Below, piece by piece: positions 51,995 through 63,058 of a DNA stretch of 64,000 nt. Source of the DNA: Marinobacter sp. BGYM27. Lineage in GTDB: Bacteria > Pseudomonadota > Gammaproteobacteria > Pseudomonadales > Oleiphilaceae. The first letter of the stretch is position 1; each line of letters opens with the position of its first letter. A program made the position numbers and the translations under genes. Where the stretch lies: NCBI GenBank assembly GCA_025153445.1, contig JANZNS010000003.1:62001-126000 (forward strand). The letters are read 5' to 3'. The notes under the pieces are model-generated. The model was not told the DNA's origin. It searched no databases and saw only the letters and a program-made list of their open reading frames with translations.

Positions 51995-53119
51995 TCAGGT
52001 ATCAATCAACTGTGCAACATGACGGGCAATCGCCAGGCTGGCCGTCAGACCGGGGGACTCAATACCCAGCAGCTGCACTACACCTTTTAGCCCATGGACT
52101 TGCGACCCCTGGATCAGAAAATCATGAAAACCGGAATCCGCCGGTCCCAGTTTTGGCCTCACTCCGGCATAAGCGGGCTGCAAGCGGGTTTCATCCAACC
52201 CGGGCCACCAACGGGCAATACTGTTTGCGAAGGCTGTTCTGCGATCGCTATCTACAGCATATTCCGGTTTCTCTATCCACTCGACATCCGGGCCAAATCG
52301 CGCCTGCCCCGCGATATCCAGTGTCAGGTGAACACCCAGCCCACCCGGTTCGGGTACCGGGTACACCAGCGTACTGAAGGGATGGCGGCCGACATAGCTG
52401 AAGTAATTCCCCTTGGCAAAATGCGCCTCAGGACGCCCGCCTTCAGGGTAGCCCTGCCAGTGATCCAGCAAATCAATGGCTTCGAGCCCTGCGGCATTCA
52501 CGATCTGGCCCGCTTCCAGAATGCAGGGCGCCTGCCCACCTACCAACACCTCGTGAAGTACATCGCCGGACGACACTTTGCTGGTCACTGCGCTGACCGG
52601 CGCATGGCAAATCACCAGCCCGCCGGCCGCCTCCAGATCCGTCAGCAATGCCAGCATCAGTCCGTGGCTATCCACTATGCCGGTCGTGGGCGAATACAGA
52701 CCCGCAACCGCACGCACATCCGGCAAAGCATCCCTTAATATCCGACCGTCATCCAGCGATACCGGCACACCACAGGCTTGTGCCCTCCCTGTAATGGTCT
52801 CCAGCGCCGCAAGCTGCCGGGTATCAGACGCAATAATCCACTTTCCGGTCTGACGACAGGGAATATTCCGCGCCTCGGCATAGCGATACAGCAGATCACG
52901 ACCTTCAACGCAAAACCGTGCTTTCAATGAATCCGGTGGATAATAGAGCCCCGCATGAATCACTTCACTGTTACGCGAGGAGGTCCCTTCGCCCCAATGA
53001 GCACCTGCTTCAAGCACGAACACATTGCGGCCCGAAAGCGCAATCTCCCGGGCACACGCCAACCCGATGACGCCGGCGCCAATGATTACGGTGTCTGTCG
53101 AATAACGTTCCAGTGCCAT
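51995..53119 (-). CDS. FAD-dependent oxidoreductase, L-2-hydroxyglutarate dehydrogenase-like
   Basis: 374-aa DAO-family flavoprotein. The dinucleotide-binding motif is GAGVIGLA at 14-21. SSRNSEVIHAGLYYP near 47-61 is the signature of the LhgO/L2HGDH branch, and GVRPKLGP near the end is also characteristic. It probably oxidises L-2-hydroxyglutarate or a close 2-hydroxy acid and passes electrons to the respiratory chain; the substrate is inferred from the family only. Convergent with comF. Confidence 0.82.
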   Translation of the reverse strand: MALERYSTDTVIIGAGVIGLACAREIALSGRNVFVLEAGAHWGEGTSSRNSEVIHAGLYYPPDSLKARFCVEGRDLLYRYAEARNIPCRQTGKWIIASDTRQLAALETITGRAQACGVPVSLDDGRILRDALPDVRAVAGLYSPTTGIVDSHGLMLALLTDLEAAGGLVICHAPVSAVTSKVSSGDVLHEVLVGGQAPCILEAGQIVNAAGLEAIDLLDHWQGYPEGGRPEAHFAKGNYFSYVGRHPFSTLVYPVPEPGGLGVHLTLDIAGQARFGPDVEWIEKPEYAVDSDRRTAFANSIARWWPGLDETRLQPAYAGVRPKLGPADSGFHDFLIQGSQVHGLKGVVQLLGIESPGLTASLAIARHVAQLIDT

Positions 53120-53274
53120 ACGCGGTACCTGACTGCAGTTGATTCAGATCATGGCGAACTCATACTAATGGCCACCAAAGTCCATCGGAGTCATTGCCTC
53201 GGTAATGCTATCATTACGCGCCGAAGATCAAGAGAGCCAACAAAAGAGTCACCGAATCACCACAGGAGGTATTC

Positions 53275-54204
53275 GTGCGGGAAGCCTTGAACGCTCGCCA
53301 TCTGGCCATGGCCGGCCTGGTGCTCACGACCCTTTTCTGGGCAGGCAATGCGCTGGTCGCCAGAGCAACACACGAATCCATCCCGCCTTTTGCGCTATCG
53401 TTCTGGCGCTGGTTTATACCAACAATCTACCTTCTGCCCTTCACCCTGAAAGCCATCAGCCGCTACAGGGATGAACTGAAAAAACATTGGATTGAAGTAA
53501 TCGCCCTCGCCTTCTTCAGCGTCGGCGCCTACAACACCATCCTGTATCTCGCAGCCCAAAGCACGGGCGCCATCAACATTGCGCTGGTCAGCTCCACCAT
53601 GCCGCTGATGATTGTTCTGTTTTCAGCCTTGATACTCCGTGAGCTCCCAGGGCGGATGCAACTGATCGGTCTGATTGCGGCATTTTGTGGCGTCATCGTA
53701 ATCCTCACCCGGGCAAACCCTGAACGCCTGACGAACGTCGCGTTTAATCACGGTGATCTTTTGATGGTCCTCTCAATCTCCAGCTGGGCGCTCTACTCTG
53801 TTCTGATCAAGCGTTGGCCGCTGAATATCCCGCTGTTCCCGCTTTTATGCATACTGATTACGCTGGGAACGCCCATGATATTCCCGTTCTATTTGTGGGA
53901 GCTCAATACTGAAGGCGGGTTCGATCTGACATCTGGCAACGTGGCCGCACTGCTGTACGTTGGCACGTTGCCCAGTGTGGCGGCCTATTTCCTCTGGAAC
54001 AACGGAATAAAGACGCTTGGCCCTGGCACGACCGGCCTGTTTGCTTACCTGATCCCCGTATTCTCAGCACTGATCGCAGTCCCGGCACTGGGGGAAACCA
54101 TAGAGCCCTATCACGCCATCGGCGGCGCCTTCGTATTGGTCGGCCTCATTGCGTCGTCGTGGCAGAATCGGACCCGAAAGCCGACGTTCAGAACAGGCCC
54201 CTGA
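53275..54204 (+). CDS. EamA/DMT family transporter
   Basis: Inner-membrane transporter of 309 aa with about ten hydrophobic helices arranged as two EamA repeats (about 15-145 and 160-300). It starts at GTG 5 nt after a perfect AGGAGGT. The LFWAGNALVAR segment of helix 1 and the LGETIEPYHAIGGAFVLVGL segment near the C-terminus are typical. Such proteins export metabolites such as amino acids; the substrate here is unknown. Confidence 0.87.
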   Translation: MREALNARHLAMAGLVLTTLFWAGNALVARATHESIPPFALSFWRWFIPTIYLLPFTLKAISRYRDELKKHWIEVIALAFFSVGAYNTILYLAAQSTGAINIALVSSTMPLMIVLFSALILRELPGRMQLIGLIAAFCGVIVILTRANPERLTNVAFNHGDLLMVLSISSWALYSVLIKRWPLNIPLFPLLCILITLGTPMIFPFYLWELNTEGGFDLTSGNVAALLYVGTLPSVAAYFLWNNGIKTLGPGTTGLFAYLIPVFSALIAVPALGETIEPYHAIGGAFVLVGLIASSWQNRTRKPTFRTGP

Positions 54205-54301
54205 CACCGACAACCCGGCTGCATTCAAGGGAGCTGCGCATCCGTATCCAAAGACGGTATACTGCACCTTTATATCTTGCCGGCAAGGAGTGCTCTGGGA
54301 G

Positions 54302-54724
54302 ATGTCCGACAGAAAGCAATTCATGATCGTCATGCTGGTGGCTGCCATCTTTGTGGGCTGGCTTGGCTGGCGCGGCGTTGAAGTTATTACCCTGAACGAC
54401 CGGTTGCAGGAAGACGCCGCACTAAAAGAATACCCCTACCTGTTCCGGGTGCTGCGTGTTGATGGCGACACTGCCATCATGAGTTCACCCCGCTCGTTCG
54501 ATATCAGCACCCGTGAAGCACTGAAAACCCTTTTTCCTGGCATGCGTTCACTCAGCGACAACCATAGGGACTGGCAACGAGCAGAGCGACAATTTGCCCA
54601 CCTGCAAGCCCGCGCCGGCACATTGATTACGCTGGACAGCCGGATTGACCGGGTGCGCTGGGAACTCGACGAGAACTGGTATCATCTTGCCGAAATGAAA
54701 GAACGACTGGCAAAGCGGCATTAG
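54302..54724 (+). CDS. Hypothetical single-pass membrane protein
   Basis: 140-aa product starting MSDRKQFMIVMLVAAIFVGW, with one N-terminal membrane helix (about 7-25) and a soluble, charged C-terminal part that is probably periplasmic. The C-terminal half contains a heptad-like helical stretch with many Arg/Glu. No motif recognised. A TATACT box at 54258-54263 could be its promoter. The frame is open upstream into the EamA gene, but the resemblance to a protein starts at this ATG. Confidence 0.62.
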   Translation: MSDRKQFMIVMLVAAIFVGWLGWRGVEVITLNDRLQEDAALKEYPYLFRVLRVDGDTAIMSSPRSFDISTREALKTLFPGMRSLSDNHRDWQRAERQFAHLQARAGTLITLDSRIDRVRWELDENWYHLAEMKERLAKRH

Positions 54725-54763
54725 GCAAGCGCCTGATTGCTGAGAGACCCCCCTCGCCTGTGG

Positions 54764-54769
54764 TATATT
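54764..54769 (+). promoter_or_regulatory. Candidate extended -10 for srkA
   Basis: TATATT preceded by TGG, about 31 nt before the srkA ATG. The -35 is not obvious. Confidence 0.38.
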
Positions 54770-54799
54770 TCGCCACCAGAACTCACGTGGCGACGCCTT

Positions 54800-55807
54800 A
54801 TGTCTGACTTACCCCAATCACGTCATCCCTATGACGCGCTTACCCCCGACACCCTGCTCGACGCCATGGAAGCAGCGGGCTTCGTGATCAACGGACGCCT
54901 GTTCGCACTCAACAGCTATGAGAACCGCGTGTATCAGGTCGGCATCGAAGACGGACCGTCAGTGATCGCCAAGTTTTACCGACCGGGGCGCTGGTCACTG
55001 GAGCAGATTCAGGAAGAGCATAGCTTTTCGCTGGAACTGGTGGATGCCGATATCCCGGTCGTTGCGCCTTCAGTAATGAACAACGGCCGCACGCTCGGAG
55101 AGCATGCCGGATTTCAGTTCGCGGTATTTCCACAACGAGGCGGGCAAGCCCCGGATACCAGCGAACCGGATATGCTCTGGCGCCTAGGCCAGTGGCTTGG
55201 GCAACTGCATAATGTTGGCGCGCAACGTCCATTTGCGGAGCGCCCCACGCTTGACCTGGTCCCGGCCCTGCGGCGCGAAGCCACCTTCCTGACCGATAGC
55301 GACCTGATCCCGAGCGACCTTCGACCTGCCTGGGATTCGCTGATCCCTGACCTGATTGATAATTGTGAAAAGCGGGTTGCCGATGCGGGACCTGTCGATT
55401 CGATTCGCCTGCACGGCGATTGCCACGCGGGTAACATCCTCGTCCGGGATGAGCAGATGCTGTTTGTAGACCTTGATGACTGCCGCCAGGGCCCTGCTAT
55501 CCAGGATCTCTGGTTGCTACTCAACGGTGATGATGCCAGCCGATCTGCACAGTTTGCTGAACTGCTGGAAGGCTATGAAACCTTTCGGGACTTCAATCGC
55601 CGCGAGCGCTTTCTGATTGAACCCTTGCGTTGCTACCGACAAATCGCCCACGCTGCGTGGCTTGCGCGACGCTGGGACGATCCGGCATTCCCCAGGTTCT
55701 TCCCCTGGTTTGTTCAGCCACGCTTCTGGTCCGACCAGATTCTGGCACTGAGGGAGCAGCTTGGCGCATTACAGGCACCACCAATTAATCTGATGGGACA
55801 ATATTAG
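54800..55807 (+). CDS. srkA: SrkA (YihE), stress response kinase
   Basis: Serine/threonine-type kinase of the APH superfamily that protects stressed cells from programmed death pathways in E. coli. 335 aa from ATG 54800, beginning MSDLPQSRHPYDALTPDTLL. Kinase marks: NSYENRVYQV, the invariant lysine in VIAKFYRPGRW, the catalytic loop LHGDCHAGNIL, and FVDLDDC (metal aspartate). A 21-residue upstream extension covers the promoter and is rejected. Confidence 0.92.
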   Translation: MSDLPQSRHPYDALTPDTLLDAMEAAGFVINGRLFALNSYENRVYQVGIEDGPSVIAKFYRPGRWSLEQIQEEHSFSLELVDADIPVVAPSVMNNGRTLGEHAGFQFAVFPQRGGQAPDTSEPDMLWRLGQWLGQLHNVGAQRPFAERPTLDLVPALRREATFLTDSDLIPSDLRPAWDSLIPDLIDNCEKRVADAGPVDSIRLHGDCHAGNILVRDEQMLFVDLDDCRQGPAIQDLWLLLNGDDASRSAQFAELLEGYETFRDFNRRERFLIEPLRCYRQIAHAAWLARRWDDPAFPRFFPWFVQPRFWSDQILALREQLGALQAPPINLMGQY

Positions 55808-55809
55808 TA

Positions 55810-56214
55810 ATGAGTGAAAGTGAACGTCGCTACAGCGCCCGTGCCCTTCTGATCACCGGCTTTATTTGCATCGTCGGCACCATCGTCGCACTTGAAAGTA
55901 CCGGGCGGCTGGCCCACACCGATGACAAGACGGAAGTCCCGGTCGGCGAGTTCAAAGCCATTTACGTGGGTCCACGGGAAGAATACAGCATGTCCCCCAA
56001 GCCTTCTGAACTGCATGCCGACTGTTATCAAGGCTACCTTGCCGTGGGCTCGGATACCGACAGCACCCTGACCGGCGTGCTGGTGGATTACAAAAACAGG
56101 GGCATTCGCTGCGCTCCCCGCCCCACGATACCCGAGATTATTCCACCGGGGTCCGAAGCCATCGCGCACCCCCCAGTCAGTCAACCGGGAAAGAAAAATG
56201 ACCCGTCACAGTAA
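55810..56214 (+). CDS. Hypothetical membrane-anchored protein
   Basis: 134-aa protein with one N-terminal membrane helix (about 12-28, ALLITGFICIVGTIVAL) and a presumably periplasmic domain with two cysteines (CYQGYL and IRCAPRP), which could form a disulfide. It starts 2 nt after srkA and its last 17 bases overlap cmoA in another frame, so it appears to be part of the same operon. No family recognised. Confidence 0.68.
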   Translation: MSESERRYSARALLITGFICIVGTIVALESTGRLAHTDDKTEVPVGEFKAIYVGPREEYSMSPKPSELHADCYQGYLAVGSDTDSTLTGVLVDYKNRGIRCAPRPTIPEIIPPGSEAIAHPPVSQPGKKNDPSQ

Positions 56215-56968
56215 AGACGACAACCCGCGACCGTTATTTGAAACCGATCGTATCTATACCGACACCCAGTCGAAAGGTGGCGACTTCCGGTTTGACTCGG
56301 CTGTAGCGCGGGTTTTTCCTGACATGATCAGGCGTTCTGTTCCTGGCTATACCACCATCATCCCAATGATTGGTGTGATCACCGAACGCTACGTTCAGGA
56401 TGGCAGCAATTGCTACGATCTTGGCTGCTCACTGGGCGCCTCCACACTGGCCATGCGCCATGGTGTCGCCAACCGGAACAGCAAGGTCATCGGGGTCGAT
56501 AACTCTGCGGACATGATTGAGCGCTGCCGTCACTTCATCGCACTGGACGATGACACGGCTGAAGTCGAACTGCGTTGTGATGACGTGCTCGATACGCCAA
56601 TCGAGAATACGTCGGTCACTACACTGAACTTCACCCTTCAGTTTATCGATCCGGACCGCCGACAAGACCTATTACAGCGGATAGCCAGCGCAACACGGCC
56701 CGGTGGGGCCCTGATTCTCTCCGAGAAGATCCGGTTCGAAGACGAAAGCGAGCAAACCGCACAAACCAACCTGCATCACGACTTCAAGCGTGCGAACGGC
56801 TACTCCGACCTCGAAATCAGCCAGAAACGGTCTGCCCTTGAACAGGTGCTGATCCCGGAAACAATTGAAGCGCTAAAGCAGCGACTGACAGACGCCGGCT
56901 TTGATCAAGTGATGCTCTGGTATCAGTGTTTTAATTTCGTCTCTTTACTGGCCGTCAAACGCGCCTGA
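56198..56968 (+). CDS. cmoA: CmoA, carboxy-SAM synthase
   Basis: Makes carboxy-S-adenosylmethionine from SAM and prephenate for wobble uridine modification (cmo5U34) of tRNA. 256 aa. The SAM-binding motif DLGCSLGASTLAM is seen near 69-81, and the family start includes DRIYTDTQSKGGDFRFD. Partner cmoB lies 86 nt downstream. Confidence 0.94.
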   Translation: MTRHSKDDNPRPLFETDRIYTDTQSKGGDFRFDSAVARVFPDMIRRSVPGYTTIIPMIGVITERYVQDGSNCYDLGCSLGASTLAMRHGVANRNSKVIGVDNSADMIERCRHFIALDDDTAEVELRCDDVLDTPIENTSVTTLNFTLQFIDPDRRQDLLQRIASATRPGGALILSEKIRFEDESEQTAQTNLHHDFKRANGYSDLEISQKRSALEQVLIPETIEALKQRLTDAGFDQVMLWYQCFNFVSLLAVKRA

Positions 56969-57054
56969 TACTTGGAAACGTCTGATCGGGCCCATTGTCG
57001 ACACCGCACATCGGACACGTCACTTAACCACTATTTCCTGAACGAGCTCTTACC

Positions 57055-58038
57055 GTGTTTGACTGGAAACAACGCTACCAACCGCTGCTGACAGATCTGG
57101 AAAGTGAAGGCAAAGCTCACTGGGCCAACCAGATCAGTGATCAGCTCTATCGCCGCTTCGAGAGTAATCCTCATGGCGATATCACGCGCTGGCATAGTGC
57201 ATTGAAACAATTGCCGGTGCTGCACAACGTTGATGCAGACATGAACAGCGCGGCGATCACGCTATCGACGGAAGGGGGGCTCAGCGATCAGCAGCGTGCT
57301 GAGCTCGAAACCGGCTTGCGCGGGCTGATGCCCTGGCGAAAAGGGCCTTTCTCGTTCTTTGGCCTGGATATCGACACTGAATGGCGCTCGGACTGGAAAT
57401 GGGATCGCGTCGCGCCTTATTTGAGTGATCTGGAGGGACGCCGCATCCTGGATGTTGGTTGCGGTTCAGGCTACCACTGCTGGCGCATGGCCGGTGCGGG
57501 TGCATGTCAGGTCATTGGCGTCGATCCCGGACTTCTGTTCCTGATGCAGTTTTTCAGCGTCAAAGACTACCTGAACGCTCCCCACGTGCACATGCTTCCC
57601 TGTCGACTGGAAGATCTTCCACCGGCGCTCAACTATTTCGACACGACCTTTTCCATGGGCGTGCTCTACCACCGCCGCTCGCCGCTTGATCACCTCCTGG
57701 AATTGCGCGACACCCTGAAAGACGGCGGAGAGCTGGTTCTGGAGACCCTGGTTGTCGATGGGCCGGAAGGCTACAGCCTGATGCCCGAGGATCGGTATGG
57801 CATGATGCGTAACGTCTGGTTTCTGCCCAGTTGCGACACGTTGATGCGGTGGCTGGAGCGCACAGGATTCCGCAATGCACGAGTGGTCGATGTTACCGCC
57901 ACCAGCCCCGAAGAGCAGCGCTCGACCGACTGGATGCGGTTTCAATCTCTGGAGGACTTCCTGGACCCGATTGACCCGACCAAAACCGTTGAGGGATATC
58001 CGGGACCACTCAGAGCCACCATCGTGGCCGAGAAATAA
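57055..58038 (+). CDS. cmoB: CmoB, tRNA U34 carboxymethyltransferase
   Basis: Uses carboxy-SAM to make cmo5U34 in tRNA. 327 aa, starting at GTG (MFDWKQRYQPLLTDL). The SAM motif ILDVGCGSGYHCWRM and the conserved MGVLYHRRSPLDHL segment identify CmoB. It ends before a strong two-way terminator. Confidence 0.94.
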   Translation: MFDWKQRYQPLLTDLESEGKAHWANQISDQLYRRFESNPHGDITRWHSALKQLPVLHNVDADMNSAAITLSTEGGLSDQQRAELETGLRGLMPWRKGPFSFFGLDIDTEWRSDWKWDRVAPYLSDLEGRRILDVGCGSGYHCWRMAGAGACQVIGVDPGLLFLMQFFSVKDYLNAPHVHMLPCRLEDLPPALNYFDTTFSMGVLYHRRSPLDHLLELRDTLKDGGELVLETLVVDGPEGYSLMPEDRYGMMRNVWFLPSCDTLMRWLERTGFRNARVVDVTATSPEEQRSTDWMRFQSLEDFLDPIDPTKTVEGYPGPLRATIVAEK

Positions 58039-58050
58039 ACAAACAGGCGC

Positions 58051-58090
58051 AAAAAAGGCGGCATCGAAATATATCGTTGCCGCCTTTTTT
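58051..58090. terminator. Bidirectional terminator between cmoB and purA
   Basis: AAAAAAGGCGGCA (58051-58063) pairs with TGCCGCCTTTTTT (58078-58090); A-run before and T-run after serve both strands. Confidence 0.92.
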
Positions 58091-58135
58091 ATTGGCTCAA
58101 TGCGATGCCAGAGCTACCAACTCTGACTATTGAGC

Positions 58136-59443
<1,308 letters not shown>

Positions 59444-59474
59444 TCAATCCTGCCCGCATGTTGGCCGGACACGG

Positions 59475-60662
59475 TTATCCATTCAAAGACTCAACGACCC
59501 ATTGGCCGTCCCGTTTAATCAACTGCCGGTCACAACCACGCGTTTCCGGAGACACATCACCGTCATCAGGCAGCGCCTGCAAAACTGTTTCTGTACGTCG
59601 TAATTCGGTTATTGCCGCTTGCAACCCGGCCTCTGCAACTGCAGGCGCCCAGATCTTGCCCTGGCTGCTTTTCTGTGAGCGCTGCCCCAGCGCGACCAAG
59701 GCTCGAATATCTGCGCTGAAACCGGTCGCAGGGCGTGCGCGCCCGAAGTCTTCGCCGATAGCGTCATAACGACCACCTTGTGCCACCGCCTGACCGTGGT
59801 CTGGCGAATAGGCACCAAACACCAGCCCGGTGTGATAGTTGTAGCCGCGCAATTCACAAAAGTCGAAACCCAGACTGACTTCCGGATAAGCTTCCGCGAT
59901 CGCCTCGGATGCCACTGTCAACTCGTCAAGCGCCTTTAGCGCCTGCTCCGGCGCACCAGCCAGTACTTTGCGCGCCTGAGCCAGCACCTCCGGGCCACCG
60001 CTGAGGCGAGCTAATTCCCGAAGGCGGGCTGCGGGCGTACCAGCCGTATAATCACCCAGCAACTCGTCGAGCTCGGGCACAGATTTACGGCGCATGGCAT
60101 CAAAAATGGCCAGCTCGGTATCGCGGTCGAGATTAGCGGCTGAGATCAGTTGCTGATAGATCGCAACATGAGCCAGGTCCAGATGCACTCTGGGAAGTCC
60201 CGCAATCCGCATCGTCTCCAGCATCAACCGGATCACTTCCAGATCGGCCTCAGCAGAGGCGCTGCCAAACAGCTCACAGCCCGCCTGTATCGGCGTCCGA
60301 CCGGTTAGCATATGTTGGGGACGGGTATGCAGCACATGGCCGGCATAACACAGTCGCGTGACCCCATCCTGCCGCAAGGTATGCGCATCAATGCGAGCAG
60401 CTTGTGGGGTCATATCCGCCCGCACTCCCATCATGCGGCCGGTCAGTTGATCGGTCAGCTTGAAGGTTTGGAGTGCCAGGTCGTTCCCCGTCCCGGTTAA
60501 CAGGGATTCGAGGTACTCAATCAGAGGAGGAATTACCAGCTGATAGCCCCAGCGCTGATAGTTATCCATGATTTCGCGGCGCAGGGATTCTATCTGGCCG
60601 GCTAGTGGCGGAAGAATATCTTCCACACCATCAGGCAGTAACCAGCGATCGGATGCAGTCAT
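59475..60662 (-). CDS. hisZ: HisZ, ATP phosphoribosyltransferase regulatory subunit
   Basis: HisRS-like paralogue that forms the hetero-octameric ATP-PRTase with short HisG, the first enzyme of histidine synthesis. 395 aa. It starts MTASDRWLLPDGVEDILPPL and has class II synthetase-like motifs (VRADMTPQAARI), but lacks the C-terminal tRNA-binding domain. Its presence implies a short-form HisG elsewhere in the genome. Confidence 0.94.
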   Translation of the reverse strand: MTASDRWLLPDGVEDILPPLAGQIESLRREIMDNYQRWGYQLVIPPLIEYLESLLTGTGNDLALQTFKLTDQLTGRMMGVRADMTPQAARIDAHTLRQDGVTRLCYAGHVLHTRPQHMLTGRTPIQAGCELFGSASAEADLEVIRLMLETMRIAGLPRVHLDLAHVAIYQQLISAANLDRDTELAIFDAMRRKSVPELDELLGDYTAGTPAARLRELARLSGGPEVLAQARKVLAGAPEQALKALDELTVASEAIAEAYPEVSLGFDFCELRGYNYHTGLVFGAYSPDHGQAVAQGGRYDAIGEDFGRARPATGFSADIRALVALGQRSQKSSQGKIWAPAVAEAGLQAAITELRRTETVLQALPDDGDVSPETRGCDRQLIKRDGQWVVESLNG

Positions 60663-60771
60663 TGGTCTCGCAACGTCAGTTCTTCACCCGCCGGCGGCAG
60701 GTCGCAGAATTTAGGATTCAAAGCAGAAAAGGAAACACAAAACCCGGCAATTCTACACATTTGAGCGACAC

Positions 60772-60805
60772 AAAAAAACCGGAGTGCGGCGACACACTCC
60801 GGTTT
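60772..60805 (-). terminator. Terminator after hflC
   Basis: AAACCGGAGTG (60776-60786) pairs perfectly over 11 bp with CACTCCGGTTT (60795-60805); on the - strand the stem is followed by a T-run (A-run 60772-60778). It separates hflXKC from hisZ-purA. Confidence 0.92.
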
Positions 60806-60844
60806 ATTTTGGCTGACGGAACGATTTAACCGTTCCGTACCTTG

Positions 60845-61729
60845 TCAGGGCTGGCTAACCTCGCCGTTCTGGTCGCCAAGGTAACGCATGAAATCGCTCT
60901 TCGAATCGATCACCATGATATCGCCCTGGCCCGAGAAGGTCTCGGAATACGCCGTCAAGCTGCGGTAGAAACGATAAAACTCTTCATCGTTCTGGTAGGC
61001 CTTCGCGTAAATCGCAGCCGCCTCACCGTCACCTTCACCACGGGTTTCCTCTGCCTTGGCAAAGGCTTCCGCTAGCACAACGGTATGCTGACGATCGGCA
61101 TCTGCACGGATACCTTCAGCCAACTCACGCCCGCGGGAACGAAATTCCTGAGCGAGCTTCTGGCGCTCAGTCTGCATCCGGCGGTAAACCGCCTCACTGA
61201 CTGACTGCGGCAGTTCGATTGCCTTAACCCGGATATCGAGCACCTTGACGCCCAACTCGTCCACGACCGTTTCGTCGATACGTGCCACCAGCTTTTGCAT
61301 CAACTCATCACGCTGGCCTGAAACCACCTCGTGCATGGTGCGAACACCAAATTCATCACGCAGGCCGTTATCAACCCGTGAGGACAGCAGCGATACCGCC
61401 CGCAACTCGTCACCACCCGTTGTACGATAGAACTCGTCCACATCCTCAATCTTCCACGCGATGTAGGAGTCAACGTCCAGCGGCTTCTTCTCGATGGTCA
61501 GATACTGGCGCGATGGCAGGTCATTGGTCATAACCCGGACATCAAACTCACGCACCTGATCGATCACGGGCACCTTGAAATGCAGGCCGGCCGTGATGTT
61601 GGTTTCAATCAACTCACCAAAGCGCAATAGAACGCCACGGTGGGTTTCAGGAATAATGTAAACACTTGAGGACACGATCAGCACAACAATCAGTGCGCCG
61701 GCTAGCCCCAGAACTGCTTTAGGACTCAT
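60845..61729 (-). CDS. hflC: HflC, FtsH protease modulator
   Basis: SPFH/prohibitin-family membrane protein forming, with HflK, a cage around the FtsH protease. 294 aa with an N-terminal membrane helix (about 5-25), the band-7 domain with RGVLLRFGELI and FKVPVIDQVREFDVR, and a charged coiled coil (about 185-245). It starts 2 nt after hflK. Confidence 0.95.
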   Translation of the reverse strand: MSPKAVLGLAGALIVVLIVSSSVYIIPETHRGVLLRFGELIETNITAGLHFKVPVIDQVREFDVRVMTNDLPSRQYLTIEKKPLDVDSYIAWKIEDVDEFYRTTGGDELRAVSLLSSRVDNGLRDEFGVRTMHEVVSGQRDELMQKLVARIDETVVDELGVKVLDIRVKAIELPQSVSEAVYRRMQTERQKLAQEFRSRGRELAEGIRADADRQHTVVLAEAFAKAEETRGEGDGEAAAIYAKAYQNDEEFYRFYRSLTAYSETFSGQGDIMVIDSKSDFMRYLGDQNGEVSQP

Positions 61730-61731
61730 AA

Positions 61732-62934
61732 TTAACGCCCCTTCCGCGAACTTGAGTTGTTGTTGCGCATCCGGATTTCCTGAACCACCTGATCCGTCAA
61801 CTGCTGGATATCAGCGCCAGAATCGGACGAGGCGCCATCAGACGACCCTGATGAACCGCTGGTCTTGTTGCGCGTGCGAGTCAGCTGATCAAGCGGCAGA
61901 TACATCATATTGTTGCCGCCTTCGGCATCAACCAGAACCTTGCTGGTACTGGAGAACACGTTCTGCATGGTATCCAGATACATCCGGTCACGGGTGACCT
62001 GCGGCGCGTCTTTATACACATTCAGGAGTGCCAGGAAACGAGCGGTTTCACCCCGCGCCCTCTCGGTCACTTCCTGCTTGTACGCCATCGCTTCTTCAAG
62101 TCGACGCTGTGCACGGCCGCGGGCTTCCGGCACGACCTTGTTGCGGTAAGTTTCAGCTTCTTCCACCAGGCGCTGCTCGTCTTCCTTCGCGCGCTGCACT
62201 TCCCGGAACGACTCCTGAACCTGTGACGGCGGCGACGTATCCTCGACGTTAACCTTGACGATCTGCAGACCGGTTCCGTACTTCACAAGGAACGACTGCA
62301 AGCGCTGCTCAACGTTGATTGCCAAAGCCGCGCGACCTTCAGTCAGCACCTGATCCAGCTCGGAGCTGCCGACTTCATGGCGCAGCGCACTATCAGTTGC
62401 AAACGCAAGCGCCTGGTTCGAGTCGCGAACATTGAGCACGTAATCACGTGCATTTTCGACGCGATACTGAACCTGCAAATCGATGGACACCAGATTTTCA
62501 TCCTGTGTCAGCATCTGGCCCTGGGACTCGGCATTCCGGACGCTGGTCACCCGTACCTTGGTGACATTGTCGATAATGGGCACTTTGAACCGAAGGCCCG
62601 GATTTTCAGTGGTGTGATACTTGCCGAAGCGAAGTACAACCGCCCTCTCCTGCTCATCAACGGTATAGAACGACTGGAACAGGATGAAGCCAACAAACAC
62701 GATAGCAACGATCGCCAGTATAGCCCCGAAGCCGGTGCTGCCGGAGCCGCCGCCGTTCGCGCCGCCACCGGAATCACCACGTCCTTTCTTGCCACCCAGC
62801 AGCTTGTTCAGCTTATCGAGACCCTTTTTCAGCGCCTCATCAAGGTCCGGCGGCCCCTGATCATTGCCACGACGTCCCCCATTTCCCCAGGGATCATTGT
62901 CGTTTCGGTTACCACCCGGTTCATTCCAGGCCAT
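61732..62934 (-). CDS. hflK: HflK, FtsH protease modulator
   Basis: Partner of HflC. 400 aa from ATG 62934, starting MAWNEPGGNRNDNDPWGNGG, with a Gly/Asn-rich cytoplasmic tail (1-75), a membrane helix (about 78-100), the band-7 domain with RAVVLRFGKYHTTENPGLRF, and a coiled coil. GGAG lies 6-7 nt upstream. An upstream extension of 47 residues reaches the hflX region and is rejected. Confidence 0.95.
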   Translation of the reverse strand: MAWNEPGGNRNDNDPWGNGGRRGNDQGPPDLDEALKKGLDKLNKLLGGKKGRGDSGGGANGGGSGSTGFGAILAIVAIVFVGFILFQSFYTVDEQERAVVLRFGKYHTTENPGLRFKVPIIDNVTKVRVTSVRNAESQGQMLTQDENLVSIDLQVQYRVENARDYVLNVRDSNQALAFATDSALRHEVGSSELDQVLTEGRAALAINVEQRLQSFLVKYGTGLQIVKVNVEDTSPPSQVQESFREVQRAKEDEQRLVEEAETYRNKVVPEARGRAQRRLEEAMAYKQEVTERARGETARFLALLNVYKDAPQVTRDRMYLDTMQNVFSSTSKVLVDAEGGNNMMYLPLDQLTRTRNKTSGSSGSSDGASSDSGADIQQLTDQVVQEIRMRNNNSSSRKGR

Positions 62935-63058
62935 AGTTCTCTCCGTTCGCAAACTCATCGAATGGGTGCAAATACTAGGGATTAATACGACGTCCGGCAA
63001 TACCGAAACGTCTTTTGTACCCGGCGCACGCTCATCAGTGCCCGTATATCTGCAAATG

